18,762 nucleotides of DNA from Coemansia sp. RSA 922 (Eukaryota > Kickxellomycota > Kickxellomycetes > Kickxellales > Kickxellaceae). Both the position numbers and the translations under genes were made by a program. Below the pieces are notes generated by a model. The model did no database searches, was not told where the DNA came from, and worked only from the letters and a program-made list of their open reading frames with translations. Of the stretch, positions 1 through 8,107 are shown piece after piece. Positions within the stretch are counted from its first letter, which is position 1, and every line of letters begins with the position of its first letter. The DNA lies in assembly GCA_027577415.1 (NCBI GenBank), contig JANBQS010000407.1, positions 1-18,762 of the forward strand. Reading direction: 5' to 3'.

Positions 1-489
1 ATCCACTTACAAAGTGCCTTATTGTACTGAAATTCGCCCAGAAGGAGCGTGTCGACATGCAGCGCATCCGCATTTGCAATTCTTTTCTTGCGCCCTAGTG
101 GAGGTGGTCAGTTGTCTGACGGCGGAATTGAAAAAAATAAAGAGACAAGCACGCCAGGCTTCCAGCCTTACAGTCATCGCCACCCGTTCACTTCCGCAAG
201 AAAGCAGGTGACTCTTACCTTCTTCCAGCATTTTCTTCTGTCTTTTGTGCATGTCGCAGCAAACATGTGCTCAAGCGACTGGATCAGGCAACTAGATCGC
301 CCAAGCATGAGACTGCCTAATTGAGAACATCGTCCTTCTTATGCATAATGACGATTGGAACCCTGCGATTGCCAGTGCTCGACGTGGTTCTGGTAGATGA
401 GTATATATATATGTTTTTAAAGACAAGAGCATGGGAAAATGCGGTGCAAAAAAATAGGCTATAAAACAAATGGTTCTACTTCAATTATC
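1..489. other. Left edge without a supported gene
   Basis: I see no recognisable protein, RNA gene or repeat family here. Short open frames exist on both strands (for example 49-324 on plus and 19-252 on minus), but they overlap each other, look like no known family and lack coding character. The last part (about 400-489) is probably the 3' region of the minus-strand gene that ends at 490. Confidence 0.5.
402..412 (-). terminator. TA-repeat, possible 3' end-processing efficiency element
   Basis: An alternating TA run lies about 78 nt downstream of the stop codon of the minus-strand gene at 490-867. Fungal 3' ends often use TATATA-like efficiency elements followed by A-rich sequence, and A-rich stretches lie between it and the gene. 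The assignment is inference from position and composition only. Confidence 0.3.
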
Positions 490-867
490 CTAGGACACAT
501 GTGCTCTTTCGGGTATGGCGTATCCAGACTCTACATCCGATTTTCTATATGGTGGCGGTGCTGGCAAGTCCTCATAGCTGTTACCTGGTTGTAGTACTGC
601 TGGTGGATCAGTTTGTGGAGAGTACATAGGAAGTGTGCTATCGACTGTCATATTAGTGTTTGAGCGATTGGGATTTGTGGATGGCCTGAATCTTCTGTTC
701 AATGCTGCAGGTCTATTAGCGGTTGTGGTGACGGGGGGTATCCACCGAAAAGGCCACCATTGGATGATATATCCTTTTTTGCGACGATACCTCACTTCAA
801 AATAGACACCAACTGTTAGCAACACCGCAAATGCCATAACCACATATCCACCTGAGCTGACAGCCAT
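490..867 (-). CDS. Small single-pass membrane protein with LPxY and PPxY motifs (Rcr-like), copy 1
   Basis: This is a 125-residue protein. One hydrophobic segment (residues about 7-25) is followed at once by a basic patch (RYRRKK, 26-31), so by the positive-inside rule the long C-terminal tail should be cytosolic. There is no cleavable signal peptide. The tail is polar and proline-rich, with an LPxY motif (LPMY, 79-82) and a PPxY motif (PPPY, 104-107); both are known ligands of WW domains in Nedd4/Rsp5 ubiquitin ligases. Yeast Rcr1/Rcr2 have the same architecture: a short N-terminal membrane segment, a basic stretch and PY motifs. The next gene at 1405-1779 on the same strand has the same plan and the same motif spacing, so the two are probably tandem paralogues. 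The family name is an architectural match, not a demonstrated homology. Confidence 0.72.
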   Translation of the reverse strand: MAVSSGGYVVMAFAVLLTVGVYFEVRYRRKKGYIIQWWPFRWIPPVTTTANRPAALNRRFRPSTNPNRSNTNMTVDSTLPMYSPQTDPPAVLQPGNSYEDLPAPPPYRKSDVESGYAIPERAHVS

Positions 868-1404
868 ATTGTCACAATAGGGGGTTTCCTCGCAAAACTA
901 AGTGTAAGTTTTTATATGTAATGTTTAGAAAAATAAAAAAATAAACGGATTAACGAGTAAGGAAAAAAATAAATAAAGGGTGGGAGAACAAGAGCAAAGC
1001 AAAATTTGCACTTTTACAAGCCTGGTTTTTTTGTCTTGAATTTGCAAGCCAGGTTTTCTTTCTGCTTTTTTGAATGGCGTCTTCCAGTCAACGGCAAGCC
1101 TCTCCAAAAAGCGCCCTCGCGCTCATCTTTTTTTTTGTGCCACTGTTCGTGCTTTGTACTAAGGCGCCAAAAGGCCGTCCTTTTAGCAAACAAACTGAGA
1201 AAATAAAAATGGATATGTGGATGCGCTTTGGCAGTCCTTCCCGCATGTCCTCTCGTCGAATACTCATCGAGCAGCCAGGCTGTCTAAGTACTCTGCTTAC
1301 TACACATTAATCCACCTTACATATATCCTACATTTGCTGTCCATAAAAAAGTTTAAACACGTTGTGCATCTATAATTACAAAAAAAAAAATACCCCCACT
1401 AGTA
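868..1404. other. Intergenic region between the two PY-motif genes
   Basis: This should hold the promoter and 5' leader of the gene ending at 490 and the 3' region of the gene starting at 1779. It is AT-rich, with A-runs near 931-975 and 1379-1390. A short imperfect repeat (AAGCCTGGTTTT and AAGCCAGGTTTT) lies at about 1018-1060. I see no conserved gene in the short frames on either strand. Confidence 0.5.
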
Positions 1405-1779
1405 CTATCGGAGTAATACACTAGGTGGCTTAGTCACTCTCGGTGCAGGGTCTTCTGGCGCATAGGGTGGCGGTGGCGGCGTTTCAGACTGTGGCGGCTC
1501 AGGCAACGGCTGCGTATAAACTGGAAGCTGACTGTCAACGCTGGCGCGCGCTGCGACATTGTTCATTAGCGGGGTTGGATTGTCTATTTGTATAGAGGTT
1601 GCTGGTGCGAAGCTCAACTCTGCAATCTCGTCCAACCGGGTTTCTGCAAGTCGACGACTGCGTTCTTTTTGCTGCTTGCGTTTGCGTCGGTGAAGTATCG
1701 CCATTATAAACATGATAAACACTACGGCACCCACCAAAAAGGGTGCGACCTTGTTTGATTCTGCCACCATCTCAAACAA
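1405..1779 (-). CDS. Small single-pass membrane protein with LPxY and PPxY motifs (Rcr-like), copy 2
   Basis: This is a 124-residue protein with a hydrophobic segment at about 11-29 and a strongly basic juxtamembrane stretch (HRRKRK and following, 30-43). An acidic and polar middle follows, then a proline-rich end with LPVY (85-88) and PPPY (103-106). Both this protein and its neighbour at 490-867 carry DSxLPxY about 20 residues before the PPPY, and both have the membrane segment at the N-terminus. This points to duplication followed by strong divergence. A likely role is adaptor or substrate of an Rsp5-type ubiquitin ligase at an internal membrane or the plasma membrane, as known for yeast Rcr1/Rcr2. 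It is transcribed divergently from the C2CD5-like gene, with 395 bp between start codons. Confidence 0.72.
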   Translation of the reverse strand: MFEMVAESNKVAPFLVGAVVFIMFIMAILHRRKRKQQKERSRRLAETRLDEIAELSFAPATSIQIDNPTPLMNNVAARASVDSQLPVYTQPLPEPPQSETPPPPPYAPEDPAPRVTKPPSVLLR

Positions 1780-2174
1780 GTTCTATAAACAAATACACAT
1801 ATAATGGTGATAAAAATAATAATGCAATAATGGAGACAAAAGCTCCCTGCCAAGACGAGAGACAAAAGGGAAAAAAGGCAAGGAGCGTGGTAAATCCAAC
1901 TGGTGCTTGCAAGTCAATGTCCGCATGTCGCTCGACCTAATTCACGAGAGAGAGGGGGATGATGCTTGCACGCTTCCTACCTAATTCACAAGAAGAGTGT
2001 GGTATGCCTGCACGCTTCCCACCACCTGAGCGATTTCCCCCGCTACCCAAAAGTGTCGATCCCAGGATCCAAGGACCTATTCAAAAATTTCAATTTTCCG
2101 TTAATTATGCCGGCTTTAGATCTTTTCTCTATCTTTTTTATTACCCTGTAGCTCTAGTACAAACGTTAATAATA
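1780..2174. promoter_or_regulatory. Divergent promoter region between PY-motif gene 2 and the C2CD5-like gene
   Basis: This 395-bp stretch separates two divergent start codons and should hold both promoters. The side next to the minus-strand gene is AT-rich (1780-1835). The plus-strand side has a 44-bp tandem duplication (1935-2022) and a pyrimidine-rich stretch (about 2118-2149) ending in CTGTAG. A possible 5'-UTR intron runs from GTATGC (2002) to CTGTAG (2151), 150 nt long, with TTAAT near 2101 as a weak branch site. That intron is a guess. Confidence 0.4.
1935..2022. repeat. Two-copy direct repeat, period 44 bp
   Basis: Copy 1 (1935-1978) and copy 2 (1979-2022) both begin ACCTAATTCAC and both contain the GCACGCTTCC core near their ends, with substitutions in the middle. 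The repeat lies in the leader of the C2CD5-like gene. It supplies most of the spurious N-terminal extension that could be read in frame from 1959. Confidence 0.65.
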
Positions 2175-5100
2175 ATGCCATGTCTACTCAAAATCAAAGT
2201 CATTCGCGCTCGGTCGCTGCCAGTGATGGACCGCCAGTCGTCAAAGGCCGACGCATACGTTGAGATCCGCTTTGCGAACCAGTACCCCTTACGCACATCC
2301 ATTGCTCGACGCACGCTGGACCCAGTGTGGAACGAGAACTTTCGGCTCGAGATAAACGATGACGCCTACTTGCAAAACGAGCCACTAGAATTCCGCTTAC
2401 TCGACTACGACAGTATCACCGCCAACGACCTTATTGGATCGGTATACATTGACCTAAACTCACTTTTGGCCGATGAATTTGAAATCGACCAGCAATATTC
2501 GCATAGCTCCAGCAAGAGCGAAAGCGTCCATATTGAAGACGATGACAAAGAAAAAAGCCCAGACCACGCTGGAGAAACTGGTAGCTTGAGTAGCGTCGAT
2601 AGAGCAAACGGTGCTAGCGGTGAAGTAGTAGTTAGCGACAGCTCTCGGGCGAGCCATTCGTCGGCAGCGTCCGTGCGATCATCTGACTCCTCCCACGAAG
2701 GGTTCATAGGCGAGACGACAGGCGTGCTAAACACATACACCCGAACTTTGGGCGGTTGGTTCCCGATCTACGACACGATGTGTGGTATCCGTGGCGAGCT
2801 AAAGTGCCAGATTATTCTGCAGTACTTTGGAAACGTCAACCCCTTCAGTAGTTCCTCGGCCGGCATTCAAGTGTTTTCCACTCCTTCGCCATATCTACCT
2901 CTGTCTCCTCCTATCCACACTTTGGGCTTTATCAGCAGCGTTGTCACTCACATTGACCCCGAGTACCACTGGACAGACAGCTTCCGTACTCCTCGCGCGT
3001 CTAACGAGGCCCGCGTACGAGTATTGCACAAAATTACCGGGCTGCTGCGGCGTCGGATGGGTCGTAAGGCGCTAGAGATGGGAGCGAACGCTATTATCGG
3101 GTATCGGCAATGGTTCGACTTTGAGGTCGAAGAAAAGACTATAACTGGTCGTGTAGTTGGTACGGCGGTACGAATCGGCGCCCAGAAGACTATATCCCGG
3201 CGTCGTGCGTCCTCAGCTATAGATCTTCCGAGGGCCATTGCTAACGATGGCCAAGATGTGCCTGCAGTGGATGGAATAGACACGTCGGTATTGGATGCGC
3301 AGCCCCGTCACACCCAGTACCCTGCCACTTTTATTCAAAACAGGCGACCCAGTGCTATATCGCAAAATTCAGACTCTAGCTCCGAATCGAACTCCCCAAA
3401 TGAGCATGCTTCAGATGCCAGCAGTGTCGTGACCCAGTCGACGAGCAGCAGCTTATCTACGAGCTCCCTGCAGAGCGCCGACAATGCCAGGAATCAGAAA
3501 TATGCTGCCGCTTGCGAGATCTTGACATTCAAATCTTTCCCACCGGGTGTGGTCCATCGACTGGGCGGCTTGGTTTCTGCAACGTCGGTGAAGCTTATTG
3601 AAAATGACCAGAGCCGTACTCGTGAGATGTGGTTTGACGATCTGAGGGCAGAGATCAAGCACCATGCACTGGCTATCGGTTGTTCGTATATCGTCGGTTA
3701 CACTGAGCAAGTCACTATTCGCGACGAAATTATCCTACTAGTCGCCTATGGCACGGCTGCCGTGTTGGGCTTTGGCCCCAGCCCTGAGCATCGTGGCCCA
3801 GCCATTGAGCGCGAAGAAATGGGGTACTATCATGCTCCCACAGCAGCCATGCGTGCTCCAGATACTGAAAGCCCGATGTTCAGACCTATGGATCCACAGA
3901 GCGCACCTCAACTGCCGCCGCCGCTCAGACGAAGGCTGAGCCAGCTCCACCAACACGCCGAGGGAGCTGAGAACGCTGCAGAGCACGAGCATCGCGCAAA
4001 GCCGCTTGGCTGCCGAATGTGTCATGCCTCGCACGACCGACAGAGCCTCCCGTACCCCATGCGTTTCTTTCGCTGTGGCTACTGCCAAAAGAAAGCCGTG
4101 CCAGAGATCTTGCTTACGACCATTGACATCCCGCTCGAGCTCGACGTCATCGACGGCGAGTCGTGCATGATAGAGGCGCATATCTGCCGACCTGGATCAA
4201 AGTCGGGAGGAGCTGCAAATGGACCGACCACGCATGGCCCGACCAATAAACCTAATGAAGCTGACAACGTACCCGTAGGTACTGGCATCAACCCTGACGG
4301 CGAGAAATGGCGGTGGTTTGGAATGAACAAGGGGTCGAATGTTGGCCCTGACAGCAAACTCAGTGGTGAGGCATATGCGGCCCACATTAGCGATGCTCTG
4401 CCATTTGTACACTACGACTTGCATCGCCAATTGCTCTACAAGCTCAGCGTGCATGGCATGAACGCGATATTTGGACTCAAGTATCAGTTCTCCATTGGCG
4501 AGGACATGATTATCGCCGTCGCTACTGGAACAGCTGTTTATGTGACTGGACTTCCGACTCCGGGCCCCTTGCATATTAAGCGCAACATTGACGTGCTAGA
4601 TGAAGAAGACCGCTCGTTCATTCGCATTCAAGATCGCATTATGCGCCTGTCAATTGCCAACCGCCGCCGCTTGGACCGTGCATTCCGCAAGAAGCGCCGC
4701 GCCATGATCCGTCATCGTGAGCAACAGAAAATTGCGCATACCGACACCACGCGTGTACGTGATACAAGTATAGCCAGTAGGCATCGACGACAATCCGCTG
4801 CGAAATCGACTCGAGAGCATGTACGCAGCTCTGGTATGCGTCCTCGACACACTAGACACAGCGACACATCTGATGAGAGCGAGAGCGGTAGTGGTAATGA
4901 CGATGGTAACAGCGCCGACGAGAGCGATTGTCCTGACGACATTGACAATGCCAAACCGAGGAATGTCCCCCGCTCGAGTGCACCAGAGAGTGAATCGTCA
5001 GCCGACAGCGACTCCGAAACGTCGTCAGTGTCCCGAGCAGACAGGGCCGAGGCTCGTCGGCAGAGGAAAATAAGAGCCCGTGTAGCAGTTCAAATCGACG

Positions 5101-6200
5101 ACGATGCAGACGAGGATCTAATGGCCGCCCTACTTGATATACCACTGCCGCCTTCGTTTCTCCTATGTAATGTCGAGCGCCCACCGTTATTCCGAGGCTT
5201 TTTCAATACCGAAGCGCGAGCGTTTGGACTAAACAACAACGGGCTTCTACCCGATGGACTTCCACAAGAGCTATTAGAGCTCTCATCTTCATCAGAGTCG
5301 TCGTCCTCATCATCCGGCTCGCATGCCAGTGGCGTACTGTCCTCGTCTGGATCCACATCTAGCTCCAGTTCAGATGGCGTGGACGGGCCACGGACACATA
5401 CTCTGCGCGATATGAGCCCCGACCAGATTCAGACACTGGTCATGGTCAAGCGAGTTACAGTCGACCCCTATGGCAAGCACCCCAACCGACAGCTAGCTGA
5501 GCTGTTCAACGGCATATACTCGGACCTGTATACGAACTTGACCTACTTTGCGCGGTGCGCGATTCTCGGAGTGGACTACAAAGTGCAAATAGTGAATGAC
5601 ACGCCGCGCGATGTCCAAGTAGTATTGTCGGCTACCGTTGTTGGCCAGTGCTTTGCCATGTTGCCTCGATACTCTCTCAACACGCATCTTGCCGCTGGCC
5701 ACAGGGAATGTAGCGAGGTAAGCTCGCTGCCAGACGGTATTGCGAATCCTTCTGTCGCTGATGCCAGTGATGAGCCCTTGCTATTGGCTCCGGGAAGTAG
5801 CAGCGGCAGAGCGGTTTCAGCTTCGGCGAGCATCTCAGCGGAGGACCTAGCGGCAGAAGAAACACACGGAGTTGAGCTCACCACGCTTTCGTACTTGCCT
5901 CGGCGCCAAATAACGGCATATGTGGGGCGCATCTCGCTGCACTTTGTACAAGAAGTACATATTGACTCGCTGAGCAAGGGCCCGGTGGGAATGGGAGCCT
6001 TTGTGTTTTCGTTTATTGCCGAGGTGCAGGCTTTGGCTAGAGCGCACACTGCTGCTCGAGGTGGAATGGCACTAATTGCACTTAGCATTGACCAGGTGCA
6101 AATCATTCGCGACGACCGCAGCCAAGCCTACGCTACCATCAGCATTAGCGGCGATGTCGTGCGCTATGCCAAGGCACTGGAGGAATGTACGCAACGTTGA
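2175..6200 (+). CDS. C2CD5: C2CD5 (CDP138)-like C2 domain protein
   Basis: This is a 1341-residue homologue of animal C2CD5, a calcium- and phospholipid-binding C2 protein that helps insulin-stimulated GLUT4 vesicles reach the plasma membrane. Residues 1-97 form the C2 core with the five acidic loop residues kept (D19, D26, D77, D79, D85). The last strand, with GGWFPIYD (from 193), comes after an acidic, Ser-rich insert of ~90 residues. Family blocks follow in order: TPRASNEAR (272-280), FPPG...GTAAVL (455-530), a CxxC/CxxC cluster (C613, C616, C634, C637), GMNAIFGLK (761-769), LPTPG (793-797), an acidic IDDDADEDL block (974-982) and the conserved C-terminal module (1235-1341). A Ser-rich linker lies at about 1036-1076. 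I chose the start at 2175 because the MPxxLK N-terminus matches the family. The frame is open back to 1959, but that part is unlike any homologue. There is no intron in the coding part. Human C2CD5 is ~1000 residues; the extra length is low-complexity linker. Confidence 0.93.
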   Translation: MPCLLKIKVIRARSLPVMDRQSSKADAYVEIRFANQYPLRTSIARRTLDPVWNENFRLEINDDAYLQNEPLEFRLLDYDSITANDLIGSVYIDLNSLLADEFEIDQQYSHSSSKSESVHIEDDDKEKSPDHAGETGSLSSVDRANGASGEVVVSDSSRASHSSAASVRSSDSSHEGFIGETTGVLNTYTRTLGGWFPIYDTMCGIRGELKCQIILQYFGNVNPFSSSSAGIQVFSTPSPYLPLSPPIHTLGFISSVVTHIDPEYHWTDSFRTPRASNEARVRVLHKITGLLRRRMGRKALEMGANAIIGYRQWFDFEVEEKTITGRVVGTAVRIGAQKTISRRRASSAIDLPRAIANDGQDVPAVDGIDTSVLDAQPRHTQYPATFIQNRRPSAISQNSDSSSESNSPNEHASDASSVVTQSTSSSLSTSSLQSADNARNQKYAAACEILTFKSFPPGVVHRLGGLVSATSVKLIENDQSRTREMWFDDLRAEIKHHALAIGCSYIVGYTEQVTIRDEIILLVAYGTAAVLGFGPSPEHRGPAIEREEMGYYHAPTAAMRAPDTESPMFRPMDPQSAPQLPPPLRRRLSQLHQHAEGAENAAEHEHRAKPLGCRMCHASHDRQSLPYPMRFFRCGYCQKKAVPEILLTTIDIPLELDVIDGESCMIEAHICRPGSKSGGAANGPTTHGPTNKPNEADNVPVGTGINPDGEKWRWFGMNKGSNVGPDSKLSGEAYAAHISDALPFVHYDLHRQLLYKLSVHGMNAIFGLKYQFSIGEDMIIAVATGTAVYVTGLPTPGPLHIKRNIDVLDEEDRSFIRIQDRIMRLSIANRRRLDRAFRKKRRAMIRHREQQKIAHTDTTRVRDTSIASRHRRQSAAKSTREHVRSSGMRPRHTRHSDTSDESESGSGNDDGNSADESDCPDDIDNAKPRNVPRSSAPESESSADSDSETSSVSRADRAEARRQRKIRARVAVQIDDDADEDLMAALLDIPLPPSFLLCNVERPPLFRGFFNTEARAFGLNNNGLLPDGLPQELLELSSSSESSSSSSGSHASGVLSSSGSTSSSSSDGVDGPRTHTLRDMSPDQIQTLVMVKRVTVDPYGKHPNRQLAELFNGIYSDLYTNLTYFARCAILGVDYKVQIVNDTPRDVQVVLSATVVGQCFAMLPRYSLNTHLAAGHRECSEVSSLPDGIANPSVADASDEPLLLAPGSSSGRAVSASASISAEDLAAEETHGVELTTLSYLPRRQITAYVGRISLHFVQEVHIDSLSKGPVGMGAFVFSFIAEVQALARAHTAARGGMALIALSIDQVQIIRDDRSQAYATISISGDVVRYAKALEECTQR

Positions 6201-6611
6201 CCGAGAGCTACATGTTTCTAATGTATTCATCGTCTGACAATGTAATTTGTAAAAGTGGCCAGCAAGGCGGCTGTCAGCTTGTGTGCTTAGTGCAAGACTT
6301 TTGCCATGGCGCTTCAAAGGCCTTTGACGACAAGTGCTTGCCCAGTTTTTTTTTTTTTTGCTTCCACCAGCTTCCATAATGTCATTTGTGACTTCAACTC
6401 TGGTAAGCAGAAAGAGCAGCGGAGTGAGAAGAAAATGCCTTCTTGCTGACTGCGACAGAGTCTCGTCAAGCGGGAAAAAAATGCTACGAAAAGCAAGAGA
6501 AGCGCGGCTGCCCTCTTTTCTCCTCTCTTCCCTCTTGAAAACTACATATTCACTCATCTCCATCTCCATCTCCATCAACTGCTTTTAAAACTTGAAACGC
6601 AGTGCTTAACC
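6201..6611. other. 3' flank of the C2CD5-like gene and leader of small gene 1
   Basis: This stretch follows the C2CD5 stop codon and runs to the start of small gene 1. Its first ~140 bp is repeated at about 7461-7550 (unit B, partly) and 9051-9190 (unit C). It has a run of 14 T at 6346-6359 that the other units lack. A short hexanucleotide repeat (CATCTC three times, 6555-6572) is single-copy in units B and C. I see no other gene in it. Confidence 0.6.
6501..6611 (+). promoter_or_regulatory. Conserved pyrimidine-rich leader before small gene 1
   Basis: A block starting GCGGCTGCCCT and running through a C/T-rich stretch, TTGAAA, CATATTCACTC and CATCTC repeats to the start codon. It is kept at 7708-7810 and 9344-9447 before the two paralogues. 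In fungi such pyrimidine tracts often mark core promoters and transcription starts. The start codon context CTTAACCATGG fits good initiation. Confidence 0.5.
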
Positions 6612-6953
6612 ATGGTCAAAATTATATGTACCATACTAGGTATTGAAGGATACCCAACTTCGGTAAATTTAACTGAAGCTGATACTACCGTCTTGCACTT
6701 GAAGACGGCAATCAAAGAACAGTTGAGATTAGAACGGATTATAAACGTTGAGTTTACGAAAATAAGCACAAACCTTACTTTTGAAAATGAGATGGGTGAT
6801 GAAGCCAAAATTGACAGAGCCGTTGAAACGTATTACGCTGTTCTGCACCAAGTAGCCGATGGAAATAATCCACTTAAACCACCTCCCTTCAGGCCACTCG
6901 ACACGTCTCGGCTAAGACCAGACTTGGCGGGAAAGCGTACGAATACTTGGTGA
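6612..6953 (+). CDS. Small protein of unknown function, possible ubiquitin-like fold, paralogue 1
   Basis: This is a 113-residue protein that I cannot assign to a named family. It begins MVKIICTIL, then a hairpin-like stretch, an extended SVNLTEAD segment and a predicted amphipathic helix (TVLHLKTAIKEQL, about 26-38). Further beta-like strands follow, including TYYAVLH near residue 75. This order (strand, hairpin, strand, helix, strands) resembles the ubiquitin beta-grasp fold and matches ubiquitin in size. That is inference; no diagnostic ubiquitin residues are present. It is the most diverged of the three paralogues and has an 11-residue longer, basic C-terminus. It has no signal peptide or membrane segment. 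The coding sequence is clearly more AT-rich than the C2CD5 gene beside it. Confidence 0.72.
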   Translation: MVKIICTILGIEGYPTSVNLTEADTTVLHLKTAIKEQLRLERIINVEFTKISTNLTFENEMGDEAKIDRAVETYYAVLHQVADGNNPLKPPPFRPLDTSRLRPDLAGKRTNTW

Positions 6954-7409
6954 GGTACACTGCGTTAGTTCACACTTGTCATTACGTAACGACTTGAGAT
7001 TCCTGTTGTGGCCATGCTCTTTGAAAGAAAGAGCCTGTAAAGTTCTGTCGTAATGTTTCTGCCAGATATCCAACACATTGCAAGTATTAGTTCTAGCTAT
7101 TCTACTCTTCGTAGATATATTTTGTTAGTTTAAAATATACATAATGAACTAAGCGAACTAAAGGACTCGATTCCTCATGTTAAGGATGTTTTTGCATACT
7201 CCTTTTAAAATGTCCAACCTGCATACTTGGCCACTTTTGCCAGGAGCATCCTGGTAGGACTTTCGCCGTGCTGGAAAAGCAGTCTGATGGAGGAAAAGTG
7301 GTGATGGCTCAAGACAAACCTTGACGCTACAGCTTTCATGAGGGATGAGTATGACCCGTCTGACCACACATTCTAGCAGAAGACAGCGTTGTAGAGAAAG
7401 TAAGTATCT
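6954..7409. other. Spacer after small gene 1 (unit A)
   Basis: This is non-coding in appearance and homologous to 8108-8634 and, in its first half, to 9748-10010. Relative to the other two it lacks ~50 bp around 7050. Short frames in it (such as AVLEKQSDGG near 7271-7300 and RDEYDPSDH near 7342-7370) read like protein but are broken by stops and a frameshift. Confidence 0.55.
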
Positions 7410-7428
7410 TTGTTCTTGGCACCTGCTT

Positions 7429-7460
7429 CAGCATCGGCAAAGTGGCTTCAACTTCTGGCA
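7429..7460 (+). pseudogene. Residual fragment of the C2CD5 tail (unit B)
   Basis: These ~30 bp (CAGCATCGGCAAAGTGGCTT and on) match the start of the duplicated C2CD5 tail at 5801 and at 8657. The rest of the tail is deleted. The fragment is identified only because the intact and pseudogene copies flank it in the same order. Confidence 0.6.
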
Positions 7461-7707
7461 GTGGAATTTGCAAAAGTGGCCAGCAAAGCGGCTGTCAGCT
7501 TGTGTGCTTGGTGCGAGACTTTGGCTATGGAATTTCAAAGGTCTTTGACGAATGTATGTTCAATTATTCTGCTTCCCCCAACCTTACGAGTGTTTTTTTG
7601 TGACTTCAACTCAGGCAAGTTGAAAGGAAAGAGGAGAGGGGAAAAGCGCTTCAGCTGGCTGCGGCTGGGAGTCTCGTCTAGCAGAAAATCCTACTTAAGG
7701 CAAGAGA

Positions 7708-7810
7708 AGTGCGGCTGCCCTGTTCTCCTCTCTTTCTTCTCGAAACTACATATTCACTCACATCCATCTCCATCAACAGCTTTTACTAACTTAGAACTAA
7801 GTGTTTAACC
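7708..7810 (+). promoter_or_regulatory. Conserved pyrimidine-rich leader before small gene 2
   Basis: Counterpart of 6501-6611, starting AGTGCGGCTGCCCT and ending GTTTAACCATGG. It is nearly identical to 9344-9447, with a single CATCTC instead of three. Confidence 0.5.
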
Positions 7811-8107
7811 ATGGTCAACGTTACTTATAATTTAGACGGAGACATTAAGGAGCCAGTCGACCTACCTGTATCCGAGCATAGTGTCCTCAAATTGTGGATG
7901 TCAATCAACGAGTATTTGTCAAACAAGAAAATGTACAATGTTATAATTGTCGGAATAAAGGCATCGCCGGAGTCTAAAGACTACATGATCGCTGAAGAGG
8001 CGATTGACGGTGGTAATACGTATTATGCTGTTCTAGAAACAAGGACTAACGGAATTAATTCAGTTACGCCTCGTTTTGGAGGATTTAGCAAGAGTAAGCT
8101 ACAATGA
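7811..8107 (+). CDS. Small protein of unknown function, possible ubiquitin-like fold, paralogue 2
   Basis: This is a 98-residue protein, about two thirds identical by eye to paralogue 3 (9448-9747) and more distant from paralogue 1. Conserved parts are the first strand (MVNVTYNLDG), the EPVDL segment, the helix (VLKLWMSINEYL, about 25-36), VIIVGIKAS (44-52), the TYYAVLETR strand (70-78) and RFGGF near the C-terminus. Differences between paralogues 2 and 3 cluster in loops while the predicted core is kept, which suggests selection on a folded protein. Start chosen at the ATG in CCATGG, in the same place in all three copies. Function unknown. Confidence 0.75.
   Translation: MVNVTYNLDGDIKEPVDLPVSEHSVLKLWMSINEYLSNKKMYNVIIVGIKASPESKDYMIAEEAIDGGNTYYAVLETRTNGINSVTPRFGGFSKSKLQ

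Larger units (their letters stand above)
5778..7409 (+). repeat. Tandem segmental duplication, unit A (parental)
   Basis: This is the first of three diverged direct repeats. It begins inside C2CD5 codon ~1202 (TTGCTATTGGCTCC...CAGCGGCAGAG) and holds the C2CD5 tail, its 3' flank, small gene 1 (6612-6953) and a spacer. The spacer contains blocks found again in unit B, such as the stretch with TTAAGGATGTTTTTGCATAC (from about 7179) and CTTGGCCACTTTTGCCAGGA. Since it contains the intact C2CD5 end, it is the likely source. Homology to units B and C was judged by eye across many blocks in the same order. Confidence 0.85.

Noticed and set aside
180..265. Possible first exon on the minus strand ending at a GTAAGA splice-like site near 220
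   Set aside because: No downstream exon gives a continued open frame within the window; too little to call.
1959..2174. In-frame N-terminal extension (72 residues) of the C2CD5-like protein
   Set aside because: It is encoded partly by a 44-bp tandem repeat, matches no homologue, and the family N-terminus MPxxLK lies exactly at 2175.
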